Source: Streptomyces sp. P9-A4
GTDB lineage: Bacteria > Actinomycetota > Actinomycetes > Streptomycetales > Streptomycetaceae
Direction of reading: 5' to 3'
Assembly: GCF_036634195.1 (NCBI RefSeq)
Contig: NZ_JAZIFY010000001.1
Location: forward strand, 1,808,501-1,872,500
Length of the DNA: 64,000 nt
A model generated the notes under the pieces. The model was not told the DNA's origin. It did not search any database and saw only the letters and a list, made by a program, of their open reading frames with translations. Below, piece after piece: positions 57,569-64,000 of the stretch; position 1 is the stretch's first letter; every line of letters begins with the position of its first letter. Made by a program: the position numbers and the translations under genes.

Positions 57569-57623
57569 CTCCCCCACCCCCGGACGTCCCTCGCGGGACG
57601 CCTTCTCCACCGGACTCCCGGTG

Positions 57624-58370
57624 TTACGCGCCGGACTCTTCCCGGGCGGCGATCTCGGCCTTGACGGCCTCCTTGGCCGCCTTCTCCGCGTCCGCCATCT
57701 GCCGCTTGGCGGCCGTCGCGTAGATGTCGACGTACTCCTGGCCGGACAGCTTCATGATCTCGTACATGACCTCGTCGGTCACCGAACGGAGGATGAAGCG
57801 GTCGCCCTCCATGCCCTGGTAGCGGGTGAAGTCCAGCGGCTTGCCGATCCGGATGCCCGGCCGCATCAGCTTGGGGACCACCTTGCCGGGCGGCTGGATC
57901 TTCTCGGTGTCGATCATCGCGACCGGGATCACCGGCGCGCCGGTGGCCAGGGCCACCCGGGCCAGACCGCCGGGCTTGCCCCGGTAGAGGCGGCCGTCGG
58001 GCGAGCGGGTGCCCTCGGGGTAGATCCCGAAGAGCCCGCCCTTCTCGATGACCTCGATGCCGGCCTTGATCGCCGCCTCGCCCGCGCCCCGGGCGCCCGA
58101 ACGGTCCACCGGGAGCTGTCCGACGCCCTTGAAGAAGGCGGCGGTGAGCTTGCCCTTCACACCCGGCGAGGTGAAGTACTCCGCCTTGGCGATGAAGGTG
58201 ACCTTGCGGTCGAGGACGGCGGGCAGGAAGAAGGAGTCGGAGAACGACAGGTGGTTGCTCGCCAGAATCGCGGGCCCCTCGGCGGGAATGTTCTCCAGAC
58301 CCTCCACCCAGGGCCGGAAGGCAAGCTTCAGGGACCCTCCGAGGGAGAACTTCATTGCGCCGTAGATCAA
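57624..58370 (-). CDS. 1-acylglycerol-3-phosphate acyltransferase (PlsC-like)
   Basis: 248 residues. Acyltransferase motifs NHLSFSD (H-x4-D), KAEYFTSPGVKG and FGIYPEGTRSPDGRLY, and VIPVAMIDT. Makes phosphatidic acid or acylates a related lipid at the membrane. Start TTG 58370 is favoured because GGAAGG lies 9 nt upstream; ATG 58355 (MKFSLGG) has no ribosome site. Corresponds to Rv2182c in the mycobacterial block, where the acceptor is also unsettled. Confidence 0.92.
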   Translation of the reverse strand: MIYGAMKFSLGGSLKLAFRPWVEGLENIPAEGPAILASNHLSFSDSFFLPAVLDRKVTFIAKAEYFTSPGVKGKLTAAFFKGVGQLPVDRSGARGAGEAAIKAGIEVIEKGGLFGIYPEGTRSPDGRLYRGKPGGLARVALATGAPVIPVAMIDTEKIQPPGKVVPKLMRPGIRIGKPLDFTRYQGMEGDRFILRSVTDEVMYEIMKLSGQEYVDIYATAAKRQMADAEKAAKEAVKAEIAAREESGA

Positions 58371-58545
58371 CTCGCCATGCCTTCCGTGTGCCGTCGCGAC
58401 GACTTTATCCCGTACCGGCGTACGCCCCCCGCTACGGCCCTGGTCGGTGTCGGTCCGGTCGCGTACCGTGAAGGTCCCTTCCCCATGTTCCGTCGCTTCG
58501 GCGCACCCGAAGACGGACGCGAAGCCGAGCGAACAGGAGACCCCG

Positions 58546-59328
58546 GTGACGGTCCTTCCCGGAGCCGAGCCGTACCGCCACGAGGGCGGAGAGGTCGGCG
58601 TCCTTCTCTGTCACGGATTCACCGGTTCCCCGCAGTCGATGCGCCCGTGGGCCGAGTATCTGGCCGAGCGCGGTCTGACCGTCTCGGTGCCGCTGCTGCC
58701 GGGCCACGGCACCCGCTGGCAGGACATGCAGCTCACCACCTGGCACGACTGGTACGCGGAGGTGGACCGGGCCCTGCGCGAGCTTCTGGAGCGGTGCACG
58801 ACCGTCTTCGTCTTCGGCCTCTCGATGGGCGGGGCGCTGACCCTGCGGCTGGCCGCCCAGCACGGGGACGCCGTGAAGGGCGTCGTCCTGGTCAACCCGG
58901 GCAACAAGGTGCACGGCCTGGCCGCGCACGCGCTGCCGGTCGCCCGCCATCTGCTCCCCTCCACCAAGGGCATCGCCAGCGACATCGCCAAGGAGGGCGT
59001 CACCGAGGTCGGCTACGACCGGGTGCCGCTGCACGCCGCGCACTCCCTGCGCGCGTTCTTCCGGCTCGTCGACGCGGAGCTTCCGCAGGTCACGCAGCCG
59101 GTCGTCCTGCTCCACAGCCCGCAGGACCATGTCGTGCCGCCGGTCGACTCGGCCCGGATCCTCTCCCGGATCTCCTCGACGGACGTCCGCGAGATCCTGC
59201 TGGAACAGAGCTACCACGTGGCGACGTTGGACCATGACGCGGAGCGGATCTTCGACGAGAGCCTGGCCTTCGTCGAGCGTCTCGCCCCGGGGCTGGTCGA
59301 CGAACAGGGGAGCAGGAGCGGTGGCTGA
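58546..59328 (+). CDS. Alpha/beta hydrolase (carboxylesterase)
   Basis: 260 residues from GTG 58546 with AGGAG 6 nt upstream; the longer open frame lacks a site. Oxyanion segment LCHGFTGSP, nucleophile elbow GLSMGG, Asp in SPQDHVVP and His in SYHVATLD form the triad. Resembles Geobacillus Est30-type carboxylesterases/monoacylglycerol lipases. No signal peptide, so cytoplasmic. Overlaps the next gene by 8 bp. Confidence 0.9.
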   Translation: MTVLPGAEPYRHEGGEVGVLLCHGFTGSPQSMRPWAEYLAERGLTVSVPLLPGHGTRWQDMQLTTWHDWYAEVDRALRELLERCTTVFVFGLSMGGALTLRLAAQHGDAVKGVVLVNPGNKVHGLAAHALPVARHLLPSTKGIASDIAKEGVTEVGYDRVPLHAAHSLRAFFRLVDAELPQVTQPVVLLHSPQDHVVPPVDSARILSRISSTDVREILLEQSYHVATLDHDAERIFDESLAFVERLAPGLVDEQGSRSGG

Positions 59329-60055
59329 GCAGCAGGACGGCGGCGAGCGGGAGCCGCAGCCCATAGACGAGGAGGCGGCCTGGGCCGCGATCGTCGCCGG
59401 GTACGGCGAGGAGCCCGTGGACCCTCCGGGGGCGAAGCCGTACCGGCCGATCGAGAACCTGGCCCTGCCGGAGCCGGAGGACGAGGCCGGGGACGACGGG
59501 GAGGGCACGCCCGGGGAGACCCGGCCGCCGCTGAGGCCGAGGCCGACGGTCGGCGAGGGCACGCCCTGGAAGCCGAGGCCGACGGCCGGGAAGACCCCGC
59601 CGGAGGGGGCCGAGGCGGCCGAGGCGGCTGAGGCGGCCAAGGCCGCCGAGGACGAGGCCGACGGGGACTCCGACGCGGGCCCCGAGCGGCCCGCGCTCGG
59701 CAGCTCGATCGTCTTCGCGCCCGGCGTCGGCGTGCGGCCCCCCGGGCCCCGGGACTACTCCCCCGCCGAACCGGACGACGCCCCGGGCGGCTCCGACGAG
59801 GGGCACTTCGTGCCGCCGGAGCCGCCTCCGCTGCCGGAGGCGGACACCACGACCAAGTTCGCCTGGCTGGCCGTGGTCGGCGGCCCGGTCCTGATGCTGG
59901 TGGCCGTGCTGCTCCAGTGGGACATGACCTGGTGGCTGACGACGCTCAGCATCGGCGGCTTCCTGGGCGGCTTCGCCACCCTGGTGGGGCGGATGAAGCA
60001 CGACGACGAGGATGACGACGGCTTCGACGACCCGGGCCGCGGGGCGGTCGTCTAG
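59321..60055 (+). CDS. Membrane protein with long acidic disordered N-terminus
   Basis: 244 residues, function not recognised. GTG start with AGGAG upstream, overlapping the hydrolase stop. Residues 1-180 are rich in Glu, Asp, Pro and Ala with an Ala/Glu run (EAAEAAEAAKAAED). Two membrane helices follow (FAWLAVVGGPVLMLVAVLLQW and LTTLSIGGFLGGFATLVG), and an acidic C-terminus. Coupled to the esterase, so the pair may work together. Confidence 0.82.
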   Translation: MAEQQDGGEREPQPIDEEAAWAAIVAGYGEEPVDPPGAKPYRPIENLALPEPEDEAGDDGEGTPGETRPPLRPRPTVGEGTPWKPRPTAGKTPPEGAEAAEAAEAAKAAEDEADGDSDAGPERPALGSSIVFAPGVGVRPPGPRDYSPAEPDDAPGGSDEGHFVPPEPPPLPEADTTTKFAWLAVVGGPVLMLVAVLLQWDMTWWLTTLSIGGFLGGFATLVGRMKHDDEDDDGFDDPGRGAVV

Positions 60056-60081
60056 TCCGGACGTGGGCCGGGCGGGACTTT

Positions 60082-60122
60082 CCCGGCCCGGCCCGGCCAG
60101 GCACGGCGCGGGCCGGGCCGGG
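60082..60122. terminator. Terminator between convergent genes
   Basis: Perfect 13-bp arms CCCGGCCCGGCCC and GGGCCGGGCCGGG with a 15-nt loop, directly before the end of the convergent endonuclease-fold gene. Confidence 0.7.
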
Positions 60123-60869
60123 TCAGCCGGCCGCCGGTACGCGGACCGCCGCCAGCACCGGAAGGTGGTCGGTGGCGGCCCGCAGGTCGGCCGGATCGAG
60201 GTCGGCCGGCACCCCGCAGCCGAGGAACTCGACGCCCGGGGTGGCCAGGATCGCGTCGATCCGCTGGTGCGGGCCGCCGGAGGTCGAGGTGTACTCGCCG
60301 CCCCGGGGGCTGGCCTCCCAGCCGTCCCGGAGCTCCGTCGTCAGCCGGCGGAAGGCGGCGCCGTCGGGCCGCTCGTTGAGGTCCCCGCCGACCAGGGCGT
60401 ACGGGGTCCCCAGGGCGGCGACCCGGTCGAGGACCATGCCCGCCTGGGCGTACCGCTCGTCCTTCCGGAGGCTCAGATGGCAGCTGACGACGCCGACCCG
60501 GGCCCCGGCGAAGCGGACGACGGCGGTCGCGAGGCCGCGCCGGTGCAGGCCGGGGGTGAGCGGCAGCAGCACGTCCTCGGTGTGTTCGACGGTGGCCCGC
60601 AGCGAGCAGAGCAGCATCGGCCCCGCCGCGGTGGCACCACCGCTCAGCAGGACGAGTTCGCTCTTCGCGGCGAGCCGGGCGGCGTGTTTGCGCCAGCGGA
60701 AGAAGCGTGGGGCCTCCTGGACCATGACGAGGTCCGGGGCGCAGGCCCGGATGACCCGGGCGAGGGCGTCCTCGTCGTCGCGCATCGCGCGCACGTTGTA
60801 GCTGAGGACCCGGAGGACGGCCGAACCGTCCTCCTCGGTGCGGGAGTTGGGCAGCTCACTGATCGCCAT
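60123..60869 (-). CDS. Endonuclease/exonuclease/phosphatase family protein
   Basis: 248 residues. EEP-fold motifs: LSYNVRAM, MVQEAP, VSCHLSL, VGGDLNERPDG and ATDHLPVLA, containing the metal-binding Asn, Glu, Asp and the catalytic His. No signal peptide or extra domain. Acts on a phosphodiester or phosphomonoester of unknown identity. Probably leaderless: a TACGTT hexamer ends 7 nt before the ATG. Confidence 0.9.
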   Translation of the reverse strand: MAISELPNSRTEEDGSAVLRVLSYNVRAMRDDEDALARVIRACAPDLVMVQEAPRFFRWRKHAARLAAKSELVLLSGGATAAGPMLLCSLRATVEHTEDVLLPLTPGLHRRGLATAVVRFAGARVGVVSCHLSLRKDERYAQAGMVLDRVAALGTPYALVGGDLNERPDGAAFRRLTTELRDGWEASPRGGEYTSTSGGPHQRIDAILATPGVEFLGCGVPADLDPADLRAATDHLPVLAAVRVPAAG

Positions 60870-60876
60870 GGCACGT

Positions 60877-60882
60877 AACGTA
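60877..60882 (-). promoter_or_regulatory. Leaderless -10 of the EEP-family gene
   Basis: TACGTT on the minus strand lies 7 nt before the ATG at 60869 with no ribosome site; it abuts the upstream terminator stem. Confidence 0.45.
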
Positions 60883-60930
60883 CGGCAGCCGCCCGCCGCG
60901 TCCGGTGCGGACGCGGCGGGCGGCTGCCGT
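60882..60930 (-). terminator. Terminator of glkA
   Basis: A perfect 23-bp stem (arms 60882-60904 and 60908-60930, beginning ACGGCAGCCGCCCGCC) with a three-base loop, 22 bases after the glkA stop on the minus strand. Confidence 0.88.
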
Positions 60931-60952
60931 GATCAGTCCTCCTGCGGGCCGT

Positions 60953-61894
60953 TCAGCCCTGGCGGGCGAGGTCGGCCGCGCCGACGAGTCCGGCCTTGTT
61001 GCCCAGCTGGGCGGCGAGGACCTGGGCGTGCGGCCGCCACTGGCCGCCGATCAGCCAGCGCCGGAAGGACTTGCGGATCGGGTCGAGGACCAGGTCGCCC
61101 TCGTCCGAGACGCCGCCGCCGACGATGAACGCCGAGGGGTCGAAGAGCGAGGCCAGGTCGGCGAGACCGGCGCCCGCCCAGCGGGCCAGCTCGCGGAAGG
61201 AGTCGACGGCCACCGGGTCGCCCGCGCGGGCGGCCTGGCTGACGTGCTTGCCCTCGATGCCCTCCGGGGTGCCGTCGCCGAGGCCGAGGAGGATCTCCGC
61301 GCGCTCCGGGGTGGCGTTGGCGCGCTGCCTGGCGTAGCGGACGAGCGCGCGCCCGGAGGCGTACTGCTCCCAGCAGCCCTGGCTGCCGCAGCCGCAGAGC
61401 AGACCGTCCGGGACGACCCGGATGTGGCCGAACTCGGCAGCCACGCCGAAGCGTCCGCGGCGCAGCTTGTTGCCGATGATGATGCCGCCGCCGAGGCCGG
61501 TGCCGAGGGTGATGCAGATGACGTCCTCGTGGCCCTGGCCGGCGCCGAACCTGTACTCGCCCCAGGCCGCCGCGTTGGCGTCGTTCTCGACGACGACGGG
61601 CAGGCCGACCCGCTGCTCGACCTTGTCCTTGAGCGGCTCGTGCCGCCAGTCGATGTTCGGCGCGAAGAGGACGGTGGCACGCTTGTCGTCGACGTAGCCC
61701 GCGGCGCCGATGCCGACGGCCTCGATCGAGTGGCCCTTGCCGGCCTCGGAGACGGCGGCGCTGATCGCGTCGACGATGCCCTCGGGGGTCGGCGGGGTGG
61801 GCACCTTGTGCGTGTCGAGGATCTTGCCGTCCTCGTCGACCACGCCGGCCGCGATCTTCGTGCCGCCGATGTCGACGCCGATGGTGAGTCCCAT
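60953..61894 (-). CDS. glkA: ROK-family glucokinase
   Basis: Phosphorylates glucose; in S. coelicolor it is also central to carbon catabolite repression. 313 residues from ATG 61894 with GAGGGA upstream. Phosphate-binding GVDIGGTKIAAGVVD, catalytic Asp in VENDANAAAWGE, and the ROK zinc motif CGCGSQGCWEQYASG. C-terminal adenosine-binding FIVGGGVSDEGD. Length matches GlkA. Sits 66 bp downstream of the SCO2127-like gene, as in S. coelicolor. Confidence 0.96.
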   Translation of the reverse strand: MGLTIGVDIGGTKIAAGVVDEDGKILDTHKVPTPPTPEGIVDAISAAVSEAGKGHSIEAVGIGAAGYVDDKRATVLFAPNIDWRHEPLKDKVEQRVGLPVVVENDANAAAWGEYRFGAGQGHEDVICITLGTGLGGGIIIGNKLRRGRFGVAAEFGHIRVVPDGLLCGCGSQGCWEQYASGRALVRYARQRANATPERAEILLGLGDGTPEGIEGKHVSQAARAGDPVAVDSFRELARWAGAGLADLASLFDPSAFIVGGGVSDEGDLVLDPIRKSFRRWLIGGQWRPHAQVLAAQLGNKAGLVGAADLARQG

Positions 61895-61960
61895 GTGTCC
61901 CTCAGTTTTCGGTCGAGCCCCGCTAGGGCCCACCGTACCCGAGGGGAGCTCGCCCGTTGA

Positions 61961-62482
61961 TCAGTCGAGGTCGATGTGCTGGCCGGTTCCCGGCCCTTCG
62001 TCGCCCTTGTGATCGTCCTTGTGATCGTCCTCGGGGTCGGCCTTGTGATCGGCCTTGGGGTCGGCCTTGTGATCGGCCTCGCGCGGCGGCTCCGGGTCGG
62101 CGTCCCGGCGCGGGTCGTCGGCCTCGGGCACGGACCCTCCGCGGGTCCAGCGGGTCTCGTGGCCCTCGACGGCGGAGCGGTAGGCGGCGAGCAGCTCGTT
62201 CCCGGCGGCGGCGAGGTGGTCGAAGACCTGCGGGTTGCGCTCGATGACGGGCTCGACGACGGACTTCGCCTGGCTGACGAGCTGCTGCACGGTCTGTACG
62301 GCCTGGCCGCCGAGCTGTGGGTTCCCGAGTCCGCCGGCGACCTTGTCGGCGACGGCCTCGAACAGCTTGCGGAACTCCTCGGCGGCGGAGCCGGGCTCCG
62401 TCCCGCGCTCGGCCCTGCGACGGGCCTTCTCCGCCTCCAGGTCCTCGGCGCACGCCTTGGCCCAGGCGTCCGAATCGCTCAT
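61961..62482 (-). CDS. SCO2127-like (DUF5304) protein
   Basis: 173 residues from ATG 62482 with GAGGAG upstream. Residues 1-110 are helical and charged (DAWAKACAEDLEAEKARRRAERG, QLVSQAKSVVEPVIERNPQVFDHL). The C-terminal 60 residues are an acidic/basic repeat tail, HKADPKADHKADPEDDHKDDHK. In S. coelicolor SCO2127 lies next to glkA, is reported to influence glucose use and catabolite repression and to interact with the BldKB lipoprotein; a like role here is inference. Confidence 0.82.
   Translation of the reverse strand: MSDSDAWAKACAEDLEAEKARRRAERGTEPGSAAEEFRKLFEAVADKVAGGLGNPQLGGQAVQTVQQLVSQAKSVVEPVIERNPQVFDHLAAAGNELLAAYRSAVEGHETRWTRGGSVPEADDPRRDADPEPPREADHKADPKADHKADPEDDHKDDHKGDEGPGTGQHIDLD
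62006..62080 (-). repeat. Short tandem repeats in the SCO2127-like gene
   Basis: Imperfect copies of CCTTGTGATCG with GGCCTTGGGGTCGG spacing encode the D-H-K-A-D-P units of the tail. Confidence 0.75.
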
Positions 62483-62524
62483 GGCGTACTCCTCAGTGGT
62501 GGTACTTCGACGGTACACGCCTCC

Positions 62525-63655
62525 TCAGGAGGTACGGGGCCAGAGCCCGGGGTCGGGGGTGAAGCGGACCCGGAGGTCCCCCTCGACGAGCCCGGCGCCG
62601 GTGACGGTGCAGCGGCGCAGGGCGGCGGGCAGGGGCAGGTTGCGGCGGAAGGCTCCGACGGTGAGCAGCAGTTCGTCACCCCTGCGGACGAGGGACAGCT
62701 CGTCCTTGACGGCGCCGGGCAGACCGATGTGCCAGACGAGGACACCGTCCTCCTCCCGCCGGTCCTCGACGGTCCACTCCGGTACGGGGACGGGCTCGGC
62801 CGCGGGCCGGGCGGGCGCCAGGAGGGCCAGGTCCTCGGGTCCGCGCGGGTCCCGGCCGAGGTGCGGCAGCTCGTCGAGGGTCCCGCCGGCGGTACGGAGC
62901 TCCGCCAGGTGCCGGTGCTGCTGGGCGGTGAGTCCGGCGAGCCAGGGGTCCTCGGACGTGGCGGGCAGCAGCCGGTTGGCGACGACGGCGTCGAGTGCGA
63001 GGCCCTGGAGGGCGAGGCCGAGGCGGGCGGTGCGCAGGGCGTCCGCGGCGGCGGGGCCGGGTTCGAGGACGAGCCGGACGCTGGTGGCGGGGGCGTCGAC
63101 GACGGCCTGGACGGCGGCCAGCTCGGCTTCCCAGCGCGCGGCGGTCGCGTACAGCCACTGCGCGGGCATGGGGACCCCGGCGAGCTGGGCGAGCATCGGG
63201 CGCAGGGCGCGGGCGGCCTGCCGTTCCGGGGGCAGGAGGCGGCGCAGATAGCGGCGGAGCTGCTCGGGCAGGGCGAGGACGGCGAGCGCCTCGGGGAGCG
63301 GCGGCAGGTCGACGACGGCCAGGTCGTGGTCACCGGCGGCGGCGTCGCGCAGGGAGCGCAGCAGGGCGAAGTGGCGGCTGCCGGGGAGTTCGGTGAGTTC
63401 GGCGTCCTCGAAGGGCGCGGCGCCCAGCAGGTCGAGGGCGGCGGCGGAGCGCTCCTGGAGGGCGAGGAACTCGCGGCGGAAGTCGGCGGCGGGTGCGGGC
63501 CGCAGGACCCTGAGGCCGTCGCCGCCCAGCAGCGGATCGGCGCCCTCGGAGACGAGGAGGACCCGGCGCCCGGCCCGCGCCTCGGCGAGCGCGGTCGCGG
63601 CGGCGACGGTGGTACGCCCGGCGCCGCCGAGCCCGGTGACAAGAATGATCCGCAT
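62525..63655 (-). CDS. ArsA/GET3-like ATPase with deviant P-loop
   Basis: 376 residues. The N-terminal TGLGGAGRTTVAAATALAEA corresponds to the ArsA/MinD deviant Walker A, but the lysine before Thr is arginine (R14). LLVSEGADPLLGG, LAVVDLPPLPEAL and a C-terminal beta-rich domain (VWHIGLPGAVKDELSLVRRGDELLLTVG) like the alpha-crystallin-type domain of actinobacterial ArsA relatives. Located where mycobacteria have Rv2184c. No arsenic genes nearby. Substrate unknown. Probably leaderless: TAACGT ends 7 nt before the ATG. Confidence 0.85.
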   Translation of the reverse strand: MRIILVTGLGGAGRTTVAAATALAEARAGRRVLLVSEGADPLLGGDGLRVLRPAPAADFRREFLALQERSAAALDLLGAAPFEDAELTELPGSRHFALLRSLRDAAAGDHDLAVVDLPPLPEALAVLALPEQLRRYLRRLLPPERQAARALRPMLAQLAGVPMPAQWLYATAARWEAELAAVQAVVDAPATSVRLVLEPGPAAADALRTARLGLALQGLALDAVVANRLLPATSEDPWLAGLTAQQHRHLAELRTAGGTLDELPHLGRDPRGPEDLALLAPARPAAEPVPVPEWTVEDRREEDGVLVWHIGLPGAVKDELSLVRRGDELLLTVGAFRRNLPLPAALRRCTVTGAGLVEGDLRVRFTPDPGLWPRTS

Positions 63656-63662
63656 ACGAAGG

Positions 63663-63668
63663 ACGTTA
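63663..63668 (-). promoter_or_regulatory. Leaderless -10 of the ArsA-like gene
   Basis: On the minus strand TAACGT lies exactly 7 nt before ATG 63655, with no purine-rich ribosome site. Confidence 0.5.
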
Positions 63669-63718
63669 CCGGGCCCTGTCGTGGGCGATCGTTCCGCCGG
63701 CCACGACGGCGGGAGCGC

Positions 63719-64000
63719 CTACGCGCCCGATTCCACCCGCTGCTTGAGGCCCGCGAGGGCGCGGTCGATGATGACCTTCTCCGCCTTGCGCTTGATCATG
63801 CCGAGCATCGGGATCTTGACGTCGACGGTCAGCTGGTAGGTGACCTCGGTGTGGGCGCCGCCGGCGACCGGGGCGAGCCGGTAGGAGCCGTCGAGGGAGC
63901 GGAGCATCTGGGACTTGACCAGGGTCCAGCTGACCTCGTCGGCGCCGGTCCAGGTGTACGCGAGGGTGTGGTCGTCCTTGATCGCGCCGGCGTCGAGGAG
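63719..64000 (-). CDS. SRPBCC (polyketide cyclase-like) family protein, 5'-truncated by window edge
   Basis: The last 93 codons are visible; the frame is open to the window end, so the start lies beyond it. YTWTGADEVSWTLVKSQMLRSLDGSYRLAPV and TEVTYQLTVDVKIPMLGMIKRKAEKVIIDRALAGLKQRVE are the C-terminal strands and long helix of the START-like SRPBCC fold that binds hydrophobic ligands. Corresponds to Rv2185c. Sits 63 bp upstream of the ArsA-like gene, which has its own -10. Confidence 0.88.
   Translation of the reverse strand, partial: LLDAGAIKDDHTLAYTWTGADEVSWTLVKSQMLRSLDGSYRLAPVAGGAHTEVTYQLTVDVKIPMLGMIKRKAEKVIIDRALAGLKQRVESGA

Overview
The window is a stretch of actinobacterial chromosome, almost certainly Streptomyces. 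It has very high GC, strong third-position GC bias, frequent GTG and TTG starts, an LL-DAP-type MurE, a long glutamine-rich DivIVA, and Streptomyces-specific neighbours (an SAV_6107-like protein, MacRS, GlkA with an SCO2127-like partner). The species cannot be fixed from sequence alone. Nothing looks like a prophage, insertion sequence, plasmid, CRISPR array, rRNA or tRNA; this is core chromosome.

Region 1 (1-20.8 kb) is the division and cell wall (dcw) cluster. The 3' part of ileS is on the + strand. Facing it on the minus strand, in transcription order, are rsmH, ftsL, ftsI, murE, murF, mraY, murD, ftsW, murG, ftsQ, ftsZ, pgeF (ylmD), ylmE, sepF, ylmG and divIVA. Many of these genes overlap by ATGA or GTGA. 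The largest internal gap is the 278-bp ftsQ-ftsZ spacer, which carries a recognisable promoter and GACAC (WhiA-type) motifs. mraZ is not next to rsmH.

Region 2 (21-36 kb) begins with a beta-carbonic anhydrase divergent from rsmH, then a coupled MoxR/DUF58/transglutaminase operon. DUF3040, methyltransferase and SAV_6107-like genes follow on the minus strand. A small regulated operon comes next: a degenerate ABC-type ATPase, a YhgE/Pip membrane protein and a TetR regulator, with a palindromic operator placed just after the -10. A DUF4126 protein, a phytoene-desaturase-like oxidoreductase and a membrane protein with a Tyr/Gln/Gly-rich tail complete it.

Region 3 (36-46 kb) is one-carbon and thiamine metabolism plus signalling: metF, thiE, an Rv2175c-like DNA-binding protein, a ferredoxin-reductase-like flavoprotein, then thiO-thiS-thiG behind a TPP riboswitch. 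A PASTA kinase, endonuclease IV, and a His-rich DUF4396 protein behind a CsoR-type copper operator follow.

Region 4 (46-54 kb) holds a sulfite-oxidase-fold protein, bacterioferritin, bacterioferritin-associated ferredoxin with an iron box, class II DAHP synthase, a large secreted amidase, and a fused TrpE-TrpG controlled by a Trp-Trp-Trp leader-peptide attenuator. DAHP synthase and anthranilate synthase thus bracket the entry and tryptophan-branch steps of aromatic synthesis.

Region 5 (54-64 kb) contains a secreted trypsin-like protease, a D-2-hydroxyacid dehydrogenase preceded by a 34-bp palindrome, MacRS, an acyltransferase, an esterase, an endonuclease/phosphatase-fold protein, glucokinase glkA with its SCO2127-like neighbour, an ArsA-like ATPase and a truncated SRPBCC gene. 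The gene set from DUF3040 through metF, Rv2175c, PASTA kinase, DAHP synthase, acyltransferase, ArsA-like and SRPBCC resembles the block around mycobacterial Rv2165c-Rv2185c.

At least eight transcripts look leaderless: a -10 hexamer lies 6-7 nt before the start codon with no Shine-Dalgarno. No wholly new multi-gene system is obvious. The best leads are the TetR-controlled degenerate ATPase/YhgE operon, the copper-controlled DUF4396 gene and the palindrome upstream of the D-2-hydroxyacid dehydrogenase.
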